Shown here piece after piece: positions 12,735-23,721 of a DNA stretch of 64,000 nucleotides. How positions within the stretch are numbered: position 1 is the first letter of the stretch; each line of letters starts with the position of its first letter. The DNA is from Ceratotherium simum simum (taxonomy: Eukaryota > Chordata > Mammalia > Perissodactyla > Rhinocerotidae): positions 7,600,088 through 7,664,087 of the forward strand of contig NW_004454178.1 in assembly GCF_000283155.1 (NCBI RefSeq). Direction: 5' to 3'. The position numbers were made by a program, and so were the translations under genes. Below the pieces are notes generated by a model that was given only the letters and a program-made list of their open reading frames with translations, did not search any database and was not told the DNA's origin.

Positions 12735-12900
12735 AAGTAACCTCAGAGACCCTTAATTTAACCCTCCCATTTTACAGATTAAACTGTCTACAGAAAGCAG
12801 GTGACTCATCAAGGTCTCATGGTTACATCCCTGATTTTTCCAGTGATGCAGTAAGATTTATTGACTCAGATGACTTATATTTCTATTATACCACCCTGCC
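12735..12900 (-). mobile_element. MIR-type fragment, antisense
   Basis: The core phrase 'ccctcccattttacagatta' is followed by 'gcaggtgactcatcaaggtc', the usual antisense MIR core order. The ends are lost. Confidence 0.5.
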
Positions 12901-13842
12901 TTTTCTCATAAAGCAAAATATGCTTCTAAATTGGCCAAGATTTGATATCATAGAGACCTTCCTGTAAAAAAAAATAATAATAATAGAAAAATAGCATTTT
13001 AGTTCATTTTCTTTGTCTTCTCTGCATTTTTCCCTTTTCTACCCAAGGATTCTTTTTACCAGGCAACAGAAGAAGGAGGCATTGGGGAGGGGATATCAGT
13101 GTTACAAACACTGCTACAGACGTTCTCCTGTTTGGAGAAGGAGAAAGAGACATGGTGACTCTCAATGTCTTTGCAAGCCTAATGAAAATTTCTTGGCTTT
13201 CACATTTTTTTTTACTTCATAAAAAAATGTTAATCGTCTTTGTACAATTATGTAGATGGTTTCTTGGCTGCTGTTTTCTGCGGTAGATGAGGGCTACTCC
13301 AAGAACTGCTAATCGCACAGTGCCCTGGCTGGGAGACTATTTGAAGGCTGCTATCTTGATCTGATGCTCACTTGCATCTGTTTCTCATGCCTTTCCAAAA
13401 GGGAATTCCATTTGCTTCCCCCTTTGTGATGAGAAGGAAATGGCAAGACCCCAAATTAAGAATCATGATGAACAGAATGCACACTTGCCTATCAGATTTT
13501 TTGGAAAGACTTCTTATGCCTCATTTATTCTGGGAGAAAAGTATTCTTAGTACAAGGAGGGAAAAAGCTGAGTTGAGAGAGCAATAATAACAGTCAGTTG
13601 GAAGGAAAAAAAAATAGAGTGGGTTAAGGAAGCAATCAAAGTGTATCATTTGCTAATAGATGGTTCCAGACTTGCTCTCTTAAGAAAGATGGGGACATGT
13701 GGAAAATCTCCTTGTCCATTTGTGCACAGTCGAAAGGGGGAGGGGTGCGGACCCAGAATCCCTAAAGGGGAACAATCGGGTGAGAGGTGAGGCAGGTGTT
13801 TCCTGCTACCTGTGCCTCCGAGGAAAGCTCAGAGCCCTGAGA

Positions 13843-13853
13843 GGGAGTTTTCC
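13843..13853 (+). promoter_or_regulatory. NF-kB-like site
   Basis: GGGAGTTTTCC closely resembles the kB consensus, with one extra base relative to the 10-mer. Single sites of this length occur by chance. It is listed because an IRF-type motif cluster lies about 310 bp downstream. Confidence 0.25.
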
Positions 13854-14158
13854 ACAGCGGCACAAATCAGGGGAAGTCATACTTTTCAATCAGCCTTAAT
13901 TCAGAGGTCAGACACGTCAGTTGTCACCTCCCAAACTTCCTCTCCCCGTCTCTCTCAATCTCTGACAGAGTCTCCCTGGCTTCAAACTCATAAAAAGTTA
14001 ATACAGAGGTATTGTATAGACCCTCTCTTTCTACCTGCTTTTCTCAGGCTCTCTGCTTTTTTGTTTACTTATCCACATCAACCTTTATTTTCTTTCTCTA
14101 CTCGTAATTAATGGGAATGTCGGCCTTAATGCCTAACACGTTCCATTTCTTCACCGAA

Positions 14159-14190
14159 AATAAAAGTGAAAACAAAAGTGAAAGTGAAGT
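14159..14190 (+). promoter_or_regulatory. Cluster of IRF/ISRE-type GAAA repeats
   Basis: Within 32 bp the + strand has AAAAGTGAAAAC followed by AAAAGTGAAAGTGAAG. The second block closely resembles the PRDI-type IRF site (GAAGTGAAAGTG) of interferon-responsive enhancers. IRF proteins bind GAAANNGAAA-type repeats. Several overlapping half-sites with correct spacing are visible. Function is an inference. Confidence 0.35.
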
Positions 14191-14530
14191 ATCCAAGTGG
14201 AATATTACCTTGAACTTTCACAATATGACACTGAAAGATACTCTTTAGCTCTTCAAAAGAGGTTATTTACTCCTCTACGAAATTAGTTTGAAAACCAAGA
14301 CACTCGTGGGAAGCAAATTTTAACATTTATGTTATTAGGTCAGCTATATCTTTTTAAATTGTCCGTCTCTGCTCACTCTCTCTCTTTTTCTTTCTCTCTA
14401 GCAGTGAAGTGTCTAGGAGAAGAGTAATAAAATTGTTGTGTGTGCGTGCACTATGCATCCAAATAGTGGAAAGCAACTAAAACATTTTAAAATATATATT
14501 TGGGTATTTTAGATTCAGAGAGAGTAGCAC

Positions 14531-14615
14531 AGGGAAGCAGAAGAATGAAGGGAGTGAGGAAGGGGAAAATGAAAAAGGAGAGAAGGAGGAAAGGAGAAAG
14601 GAAGAAAAAGATGGA
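14531..14615 (+). repeat. Polypurine tract
   Basis: An 85 bp tract is almost entirely A and G on the + strand, including about 40 bases of uninterrupted purine at 14571-14610. Low-complexity DNA of this kind can form triplex (H-DNA) structures. Confidence 0.7.
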
Positions 14616-14839
14616 TGAGTTGGGACGCTCAACTACAAAGAGAAAATGCCATATATCAGCCAGATGTTTTGTCTACAGCAGACCCAACATCAGGCTTTTG
14701 GGAAACATTTGGAAGACACAATGCTCCTTTCACTGCACAGACAGCAGTTGACAGTCCTATCGCCTCTTTCTCTGTGTCTGTGTGTCTATCCCTTTCAAGC
14801 CTTTTTGTGGTCAAATTATAAAAGCCTGTTTAGTGGGTG

Positions 14840-15170
14840 GGGTGACGTCACACTGACCACAAAAGCTTATATTTCCTGCTACTAAATACACAGCCCCTGC
14901 TGACGAAGTGGTCATTACAGAGCGAGCTTGTTCTGCCGAGGTCACCCCGCGTGGGGATAAAGGCACCGAGGAGGGGGCCTGGTTGAGAGAGCAGGGCCAT
15001 TATTCTCAAGTGTGTCTGTCTGCCCGCTGATCCTCGTCTTGTTAGAACGGAGAGATGAAGATAGAAGTCCCTTTGTGCTTCCTCCAGACCTTTGTCTCTC
15101 AGGATGCTGGGGCATGCTGGGACGCAAGATGGTGGAGAGAAAGGCACAGACGAAATCCAGGTCTGATTCC
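14840..15170. promoter_or_regulatory. CpG-enriched promoter/enhancer-like segment with CRE
   Basis: About a dozen CpGs lie in roughly 320 bp, in a neighbourhood where CpG is otherwise scarce. The segment opens with the full CRE palindrome TGACGTCA (14843-14850). It closes with GCATGCTGGGA (15112-15122), which matches half of the ZNF143/SBS consensus, next to CAAGATGGTGG (15125-15135), close to a YY1 site. No ORF, TATA box or exon could be tied to it. It could be an enhancer, the start of an unannotated non-coding RNA, or a chance grouping. Confidence 0.35.
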
Positions 15171-15436
15171 AATCTCCCCATTTATATGCTGAGTAATTTT
15201 ACCTCTCCAGGTTGAATCATTGCAATCTCCATTTTACCAAAGAGGAAAAAGCCTCACAGAGGGATCAAATGAGATCATGAGTTTTAAAGTGATTGGTTTT
15301 ATCTTTAGGGTGCTATTCCATCTTAATATAATTTTTTTGGTATCCCACCCACTTTCCTTGAATAGGAACTGCAGTTTTCTCTTCTGAGAAGAGAGAGTAA
15401 AGGGTAGGTTTTATTTTTGCAAATTCCTTTTTATGC

Positions 15437-15460
15437 TATTTATTTATTTATTTATTTATG
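15437..15460 (+). repeat. (TTTA)n microsatellite
   Basis: About six units of TTTA/TATT in a row. A short simple repeat. Confidence 0.8.
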
Positions 15461-17404
15461 CAGAGGTCACTAGTGAAGAAGATTTTTTAAAATGAAGGAT
15501 AATAAATGAACTTAAGTGGTAAAAGGTAGACTTGTCAAATTGAGCAAAGGAGGCCACACCAAGGACTAGGGACCACAGAGGAATCAGAGAGGATCTGGGT
15601 GAGACCTTATGGAAGAAACAGCATTTGGGTTGAGTGTACTGCGTAAGAGTTTGGCAGGCAGAGATGGAGAAAGGATGATTATCATGATTGGTCACGACCA
15701 TGATCTACTAGGTACCACCTGATGCTAAACCGGAGTGATCCAAGGAATTATGCCATGAGTCTTTGGCATCCCGAACCTCAGATGAAGTAAAAAATATGAA
15801 AGCACTGTATGAAAGCAGTTTTTGAGTATTTCATGCAATCAGGTTGATTTCAACATTAAGAGAATGGAAAACCACTGCTCAGCCAAGATCATACAGAATT
15901 TTCCTTACTCTCAGTTCTGAGCTTTTGACAAAGCAGGGCTCAAATTCCCTACATTTTTCTTTCTTTTATTTTTTTGCCCCTTCTGGTGAAGGATTATTAC
16001 ATGTAGGTCCTCAAACCCAAAAAGGACTTTGGAATGAGTCCACGTGACACTCAGCAAAAGGAGACTTTAGCCATCATCCATATAATTTAGGTGGTCAGGA
16101 CAACCAATCTGGATATTCCAGCTGCTGACAGGTTCCTGTAGGCCAGGGTTGTCTAGGTTGGTTCTTTATATAAACCAAAAAAATGGGAAAATTGCCATGT
16201 TCCTTTGGGCCATGTGTGCCCACCAGGCCCTTATTGGAGCACACCTTCTGCCAGGGCCACCGGCTAACTTTAAGGACCTCAGGTAGGGCCAAAGCCAGCT
16301 CAGTTCACCTGATCCGAGGCCATGGCTGGGTTGGCGTGTCTCAGTCATTCCCCACAAGCTGCCGCCCCCTGGCTCGGACGTAAAGCCTTAGGTCCATTAA
16401 TCATCCTTTTCCTGGAGCACACTAGATCAGCTCCTGGCTAGGAGTAGAACTATCATTTTCATCTCCTGATTTTAAAAAGTGTGTGTTTGGGAACAGAAGG
16501 AAGACAGGCCAGAAAAGCAGCTTCAAAGTCCCACCATAGGGAAAAAATGCAGAGAGAAGGTCCTGGGCCCCTTTCTTCTGAATTCATCCCCCCTGTAGTG
16601 CTGGGGAGGGAACCAGAAGATGAGGTCTGTGTGGGGAGGAGAGCCTAGAACTTGCAAAGAAGATGGCCATCATCAGTTTGGGATGGGTTTAGCCAATAAA
16701 GACAGAGTTTTGAAAGCAGAATTGAAGGAGTCAAGATAGAAGTTCAAGTACAGTGTTAAGCTAACGAAAGAGTCAAGAAACAGAGAAAATGCAGAAGTTG
16801 TTGGCCAGAACTTAGCGAAATATAAAATCATGAGGAAAAAATGTCACTTAAAAGATAGAAGTCAACAAGCCAGTTGATCAAAGCCAAGTCAAGGCTTTGA
16901 TATTCCTGACACTATAAAGGACCTAAAAATTGAGGCAATGTTGTATATAGATCAATTCTAGGAAAAGCAAGATTCCTGGGGAGAGAGGTTGGGATGGAGC
17001 CAGAAAGCAGACGATGAGAGCTCTCATTGGTCCATGGTGGAGGAAAGGAGCCACAGAGCAATGTTAGAAGGACAGTGGAAGTAAGAGGATCAAAATCAGG
17101 AAGGTTCTGACATGGTACAAAAATGATAGTCATGGATCCAGAGCTCAGAATGTAGGTAAATTCACAATAGACTAGGGGGAGGGGAACATCTTCCTTAGTA
17201 ATTTCAACTGGCTCTGCATAACGCCACTTCTATGACTAGAGACTTCTTTCACAGGGACTAATTTCTGCTGTAGGTGTTCATTGACCCCAAAGAGCTAAAC
17301 CCTGCCTCAGAAAAATGACCCTCTCTTAACTTTCCTGCTGCAACAAAAAATTTCTGTTTAACCAATCGAGTATAGTTCCTTTCTATGAGACCCAATCTGA
17401 GTTA

Positions 17405-17410
17405 TTTTAT

Positions 17411-17460
<50 letters not shown>

Positions 17461-17490
17461 GTCTGTCTTTCTATCATCTATCTATCTACT
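17405..17490 (+). repeat. (TATC)n microsatellite
   Basis: About 14 uninterrupted TATC units from about 17411 to 17460, then imperfect units with GTCT and a TCATC interruption. A tetranucleotide repeat of this length is usually polymorphic in length between individuals. Confidence 0.9.
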
Positions 17491-20400
17491 TAGTTATTTT
17501 CATGGATAAGTATGTCCCATACATAGTTATGATATCAAAGGAGTGATTTTCTACACAATATTCAACATAATTGTTGAAAGCAAAAAACTCAAGCCTTCAG
17601 TCTTGAATTTGATTTCCATAATTCTGAGCAACCTGCTTGACTGATTATTTTTCTCTGTGTTGATTCACATTTGGCTGAATTAAGTTGATTGACCATTTTG
17701 GCATTGTGTAGACACTTTGGTATTGTGTAGACGCTTCTTCATTGACGCAAATAATCTGTTGGTTGGTGTTACTCAGACTAACCTGCAACTTAATTCGCTG
17801 AATCTTTTGCCTTTTTCAAATGGTGTGATGACATTGTGTAGATTCAGTCTATATTTGTGAGAGGTTTTCCTGCATACTCTCTTTAGGCTGAGACTAGTTT
17901 TCCTGAAAACTTGGGTAGTACAGGACACTTCAGGAGCAGAGACAATACCTTGGGTGATGCCCAATGTAAATCTCATGGTCTGGAGAGAATCTTGTGGCTG
18001 AACACGAGCCTCTTGAGATGCCAGGCTTTCCAAAAGTAGATACAGAAGGCTCCCATCTGTCTAACTCCTGCTGTCTGCCCCTGACAATCACCATGTTGTC
18101 CACGTTGTTTTCAGAACTCATAGCCTAAAGAACCACCTAGCTTTTTCTTAGAACTGTGGGATTAGACCTTACTCCATTTCATTTTTTCAAATTGCATATG
18201 AATTCTAGTGTATTTAGTGTAACCCAAGCTTAGTATCTGAATACATGTTTCATAGCCAATAACTCTGTACGTCATCCATGATTACATACTGTGTCTCAGA
18301 CACAGGATTAGGACATACAACTGATGTGGCCATCTACTATTGTCAGAGTCAGTGTAACAACAACACTGACCCTTGCATTATGCTTTGGGTGATAAGTAGA
18401 GCTAGGTCCATGTAGTAGTCTAGTGCCCTCTTGTGGCTTTCAAGCTAAGAGTCTTAAGCTCCTTTGTAGAATTGAAGCTATTTGTGGAATCACAGATTTG
18501 AGACGGCCATTGTGAAAACTCATATCTTCTGTCTTCTGTACCCCAGTAAAACCACCCTCTTTGTACCCCAGTAAAACCACCCTCTTCCTGAAAAAGCACA
18601 GTAGGTGATGGTAGAACCATTCTACTCTGAGCTAAGAAGATCTTTTTGGAGTTGGAGATTAGTTCAGGGTGTTAGAATTTAAAAGGGAACTTTAGAACTT
18701 AGTATACTGTAGACATATGTGTCCACATATAGTTACATGACCAGTAAATGTTGATGGAAGTCTCTTCACCAACATGGCGATACCTGCCAGTTTTTCCATT
18801 CACTTTTACACTTACTTATTCATTCAACCATTTCTCCCATAACATGGTTTCAATAATTTGGTATGCTTAATCTGAAATCCAAAGAAGAGTCATGTGGGAT
18901 ATAACAAGTGACCTGAAAAGTTTGAAGATTTGTCATGTGAACAAATCAGATATTCCACATGGCTCCAGAGGGACACAAATGAAGATTATAGATGTTGGTT
19001 TAATGTAAGGAAGAGCTTTTTAATGATTGCAACTGTATGACATGTCTGGGGATAAGCTCCCATCCCTTCCAACAGTCTAGCAGGGATGGTTAATTTGATA
19101 TGGAAACTTTATATGGTAGTTCCTCCATTGGACTAGATGATCTTTCATAAAAATCCTTGATTTTTAGAATTTGAAGAGTCTACAAATATATACAAGAAAG
19201 AATATTGCTTTCTTTGACTACTCAATTAAATCATTCTCATGGTTAAGGAGTCTACTAATGTTCAATATGGAAACTTTCCAATACATTGCAAATTCATATC
19301 TATCATCACCATTTCTACGACATCAAAATATGTGTGTATGTGTGTGTGCACACGTGTGTCTTTATCCAAACCTATTTTCACAACTTACCTGCCTTCTTTT
19401 CTAGATGGTAGGAAGGCCTTTGGTATTTTCTTCCAAAACTGATATCCTGTCACTTAACTGCTTTTCATTTTTAGCAAATCTTGTGCATTTTTGCCTAATT
19501 GCGTACGATGGCAACTTACATATTAGAGAAAAATATGTACATTTGCTTGATTCTGGTTATATGGCATATGATGAGTATATTAATTCATATTTATTAAAGC
19601 AGTTAGTCATTCATAGCACAACAAAAACAGAAGAGTCAAAAATTTAATTTGAGAAGACTATTCGTGAAAGATAAGAGTTTGATTTTGTCACCCCAAACTG
19701 CAGGGACAATGAAAGTCACTGTCTCCAGTTTATATTGACTTAAACTGGAGAGCAGAGGAGATGACTGCTGTTTCTTTCCAGCATAATTTCTTACTCTTTT
19801 AAAGAGATAGAATTATTTTATAGGTACTGATTGATTTGGATTTCTGTTGCTGCCATTGTTTTGGTTATTTTTCATATTTAGTCAATGTAATCTTGGCTAT
19901 GCTTTTTTTATCTGTACCCTAAACATCAGAGAGGGGAAACAGCTAATGCATCATGTCTTGCAAAAGGCTAAAATCAGTTAAAACTAGAAGCCGTGGAGTC
20001 TTAATCCTTTGGACTCACAATTTGAAGGTAGGTTAGAGGGCTGCCTCCCCCATGCTCCTTCTCTCCCCCAAAGAGCTCATCACACTTACTACATTGGGAT
20101 TGGGACAGGGGGAGTTTGAGGGTTTTCCAAAGTAAAAGGCTGATCCACCCTTGCTAGGCCAAAACTCCGAAGATCTTGAGGTTCAAGGGAAGTTCAGGTG
20201 CAGGCCTCAAGTTGGCTTGGGATTTCCCTCTCTTCCTCACAGTAGTTCACCTACTCTTCATCCTGCAGAAGAGCCAATGGCCCATGTCGTAGACCTTGCT
20301 GACAGCCCTGGGCTATAGGGAAGAATTGTTGCCCCTTCCCATCTCTGCAGGAGAGACACACTAGATAGTCACCAGCCTGTGAAATAAACCACCCACCTGA

Positions 20401-20765
20401 TTCGAGGAACCATTTCAAGGCCAGAAAAGCCAGCCTTACTCAGCTGTGCCATATGGGAGAGAAAAAAGAGTGTTTTTCTCCGTATGGATTTGTCACACGT
20501 TAATAAGAGGCATTTGCTCTCTGTCTCAGCCAAATGCCTTGATTCTTAAAACGCATGAGAAGACGTGCTTGGCTTAACTTGCCAGGGAATTAGATACATA
20601 CTTCACAAAGCAAATCAAAACTAAAACCGTGTTGGGTCATCCTGTCCCTACTTCACTGGAGACACATCCCTGCAAATGGACAGCTAATCCCTTTAATGAG
20701 AAAAATACCCAAAGGCTTTTCTGGGGAAAGAGGCTAGTGTTTAACCGCCTCTTGCTGCACAGCTA
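17491..20765. other. Unassigned stretch with small tandem and inverted repeats
   Basis: No gene or well-preserved transposon was recognised. Visible structure: an imperfect ~19 bp tandem duplication at 17700-17738 (unit around ATTGTGTAGAC), a 25 bp duplication at 18538-18586, a GT-rich tract at 19330-19362, and a perfect 10 bp inverted repeat with an 8 base loop at 19723-19750. Open frames are all below 90 codons and show no domain. Confidence 0.4.
18538..18586 (+). repeat. 25 bp perfect tandem duplication
   Basis: A 25 base unit (starting GTACCCCAGTAAAACC) is followed at once by a second copy identical over its 24 bases. Perfect identity indicates a recent event, such as replication slippage or a repair duplication. 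Confidence 0.9.
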
Positions 20766-20769
20766 CAGG

Positions 20770-20945
20770 ACAGAATTTTAGAGCAACAAAGGATCTTAGA
20801 GGTTGTCATCCCCACCCCACCTCATTTTCCATGTGAAAACTGAGGCCCAGGGAGGGGAAGGGACTTGTGCAAGACCACTCAGCTGTGGTACACAGGACTT
20901 GTATCCAGGTCCGTCCACTCTAATTCTCTTCTCATATGTCACAGT
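20770..20945 (-). mobile_element. MIR/MIR3-type SINE, antisense
   Basis: Phrases in order: 'aaggatcttagaggttgtc', 'ctcattttccatgtgaaaac', 'tgaggcccagggagggga', 'cttgtgcaagaccactcag'. This matches the antisense core of the MIR3-type family. Confidence 0.7.
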
Positions 20946-22970
20946 TCTCTTCATCCTTTCTTTCTTTTGGTAATTCCCTTATCATGCATTTGCTGCTGTT
21001 TCCTTTCCAGACTCTGACCCCGCTGCTCATGAATTCAATGGATAAAAGATTATGATTTTCTTACTACCTCTCCTGCAATGATATAATTTGTATTGAGGTC
21101 TCTGTTCTTTCCTTAGCTGTCACTATCTTTATTCATTACTATGAAGCTAGAATACAAGATGATGGGACAAACCTCAGTAGTGGAGACATGTGTCCTGGCC
21201 CCAGATTCTTCCTCGAATGATATAAGAAGGCTACATGCTTTGGCTAACAACAGAAAAAACAAATTTCCAAGTTGGGTGCTTCATGCATGGTTCTTTTCTT
21301 GGTGTCCTACATGCATGGAAAAGTATTATATCCCTCCAAAAGTCATGCTAGAAGCACAAAATGAGTCGAGGAGAGATAGATACACAGGCTTCGTAGCTAT
21401 GGTCTTCTCAAGGAAACAAGAAAGAATTTCCAAATGTCCCTATCAGGTGTGGTCCCTAAATACTAGTCTGACCAAGCTCCTTTGGACTGAGTGGCTGCCT
21501 TATTTGGACATGCTTCTGAGGCAGTGTCTATGTATTTGGACATGCTTCTGAGGCAGTGTCTATGCAGTGGAGACAGCCTAATCCACCGTAGAAACCTTTG
21601 ATTTGAATCTATTTTGCTGTGTGTGAAATCCTGAGTCCTACTTTATTCATAAAATAAGGATAATAGTGTATACTTCTTAAGGTTATTGTGATTAAAGGAG
21701 ATATGACATATAAAACAATTAACACAGAATACTTGCTCAAAATATGTAATCTATGTTATTTATCTTCGTTTTCTTCTTTCTAGAGTAATCTAAGCTTAGC
21801 GGCTGCTTCACCAGGCCAGTATTCTTTACTAAGGGACCCAAAACAAATTATCTCATAGGAAAAGACTAGTGGGAAGGAGACCTGAACTCCAGTGAATTGT
21901 CCCATAAAGTTAGTTATCTCTGGAATTATTTCTACACCTCAGGAATTCTTACAGTAACTCCTACAAGGAGGTTATTGGAAGGGAGAGGTAGGCTATGAAG
22001 GCAAGGAAAGGAGAATCATGGCAGTGGAAATAAACATTCCCCACAATAGTCAGGGCTGCCTATTGACAGACAGCTTGTGTGTGTGTGTTGCACACGCATG
22101 AGTATAGGTAGGTATATATATGTATGTGTTTCTCATCTGCCTCTCTTAAACTTGCCCAAGGAAAGAACCATTTTTTTCTCTTTTCTTTTAACATATTTGG
22201 CTTCCACTAAATCAGGGTTGGTGGCCATACTCAACCTCTAAAGACAGTTGGAAGTGTCAAGTAATTAAACACAAATGCAAAGTCTTTTAGACGCTCAGTC
22301 AATTAAAAATCTAAAATTAAAAGGAAAAGGATGAACAGAACATGAAACCAAAGCTCAACCTTTGAAGTAGAACCAAATGCCATCATCTCTCCAACTTATC
22401 CAGAGATGCCTCAACCTGTGATCTCATAGAACACCCACCACCCAGACTTCTCCTCACTCCTGCTCCTACCAGGTATGTGCATGTGTTCAATGGGTGAGTA
22501 AGATGGGTTCCTGGATCAAGCTTTGAGGGTAGAGACTCTCTAGTTCTGTAAATCAATCTATCCTGAAGGAGGCAGCACTTTCTGCTCCATGGCCCCATAA
22601 TGGGAGAGACAAAGTCAAAGCAGAGAGTAAGAATGGAAAAGAGAAATGCAGCCCAGCCTTTAAAGTGGCACCTCTAGTTTTCTTATCTTTATTCATGTCC
22701 TTTTCACGGGCTCACAAAGTGCTAAGGACTAGTTGACGCGGTGTGTTGAACCTATTGATGTTGAGCCTATCAATAGAGTTGGCAGATGAAGGTAAATGGC
22801 TGAAGCAAACCCATGAGCTGGTGTCCATCCATGATACCTATGTCAGCAGATTGTAGCTGGGCTGGTACATTAATTTATGAAATAATGACGACTCCTTAGT
22901 GGAGTTTTGTCTTGAGAGCAGAAGAATGATAAAATTCCAATGCCTCATTTTTCAAGTTATGTCTGTCTCT
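20946..22970. other. Unassigned stretch around a 32 bp tandem duplication
   Basis: No gene was recognised. An open frame of 136 codons (21141-21551, +) covers part of it. It has no recognisable domain, and its last ~16 residues lie in a perfect 32 bp tandem duplication. Positions 22074-22130 contain GT/CA and TA simple sequence. The remainder is unassigned. Confidence 0.4.
21501..21564 (+). repeat. 32 bp perfect tandem duplication
   Basis: A unit starting TATTTGGACATGCTTCTGAG is repeated exactly once, 21501-21532 and 21533-21564, with no mismatch. The unit length is not a multiple of three, so the duplication shifts any reading frame across it. That argues against the overlapping 136-codon frame being a gene. 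Confidence 0.95.
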
Positions 22971-22974
22971 CCCA

Positions 22975-23062
22975 CTTCTAAAAATGAACCTTGGAGAGGT
23001 TAAGTGAGTAACTTGTCCAAGGCCACACGCTAGTACAGAGCCATCTGTCAATGTGCATCCAG
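22975..23062 (-). mobile_element. MIR-type fragment, antisense
   Basis: 'ggagaggttaagtgagtaac', then 'ttgtccaaggccacacgct', the antisense MIR core. The ends are not seen. Confidence 0.55.
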
Positions 23063-23256
23063 AGCTGTCTGTCCCTACTGCTTAGAAAGAAGATGAGTTG
23101 GCAATCAATGTAAAAATAGAGCCACTAATTGAGTCAAGACGATATATAGTTGAGAGGTGGAGTGGAATGGAGAGCTAGTTTGTCGAGAATCTGATTTTGA
23201 GACATGTTCTGTCCCCAAAAATGCAGGGAGAAAACTTGGAGAAACATGGTCCAAAA

Positions 23257-23721
23257 CAGTGCTTCTCAAATGTCAAGGTACATGGGAATCACCTGTCCAT
23301 TCTGATACATACGTTTAGTAGGTCTCACGTAGGGCTTGAACTTGTGCATTTCTTTTTTTTTTTTTTTTGTGAGGAAAATCAGCCCCGAGCTAAAATCCAT
23401 GCTAATCCTCCTCTTTTTGCTGAAGAAGACTGGCTCTGAGCTAACATCTATTGCCAATCCTCCTCCTTTTTGTCCCCCAAAGCCCCAGTATATAGTTGTA
23501 TGTCATAGTTGCACATCCTTCTAGTTGCTGTATGTGGGACGCAGCCTCAGCGTGGCCGGAGAAGCGGTGCGTCAGTGCGCGCCCGGGATCCGAACCAGGG
23601 CCGCCAGCAGCGGAGCGCGCGCACTTAACCGCTAAGCCACGGGGCTGGCCCAAACTTGTGCATTTCTAATAAGCTCCCAAATCTTATTGAAGCTACCAGC
23701 CTACACTGTGCACTTTGAGTA
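23257..23721 (+). mobile_element. MER5-type hAT transposon split by an ERE SINE
   Basis: The left part (23257-23353) begins CAGTGCTTCTCAAA and runs 'gggaatcacctgtccattctg', 'tttagtaggtctc', as in MER5A. The right part (23653-23721) resumes with 'gcatttctaataagctccca' and ends 'tgtgcactttgagta', the MER5 end. MER5 is a short non-autonomous hAT-Charlie element. The interruption is an ERE inserted with a 15 bp target duplication, so the two halves are one original copy. Confidence 0.8.
23354..23652 (-). mobile_element. ERE SINE (equine tRNA-derived), CpG-rich young copy
   Basis: Read on the - strand it starts GGGCCAGCCCCGTGGCTTAG and contains the tRNA-derived head with its RNA polymerase III box B ('ggatccgaacc' on the + strand). 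An A-rich tail appears as a T run at 23351-23368. It is flanked by the perfect 15 bp duplication AACTTGTGCATTTCT (23339-23353 and 23653-23667). Retained CpGs in the head indicate recent insertion. It is non-coding. Short frames over it are chance. Confidence 0.92.

Larger units (their letters stand above)
13000..17400. other. Repeat-poor island without a recognised gene
   Basis: About 4.4 kb with no interspersed repeat I can recognise, between repeat-dense flanks. It contains the regulatory-looking motifs listed separately (NF-kB-like, IRF-type cluster, CRE, ZNF143/YY1-like). It also has a purine-rich tract and a short (TTTA)n at 15437-15460. Open frames are under 100 codons and overlap in several phases. 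Repeat-free intervals of this size in mammalian non-coding DNA are often conserved regulatory regions, but conservation cannot be judged from one sequence. Confidence 0.4.

Noticed and set aside
14370..14404. Splice acceptor and exon at 14402
   Set aside because: The polypyrimidine run ending TCTAG is a good acceptor, but no downstream donor or coding frame supports an exon.
21141..21551. 136-codon + ORF as a gene
   Set aside because: No recognisable domain. Its end falls in a perfect 32 bp duplication that would shift the frame, and there is no splice or promoter context.
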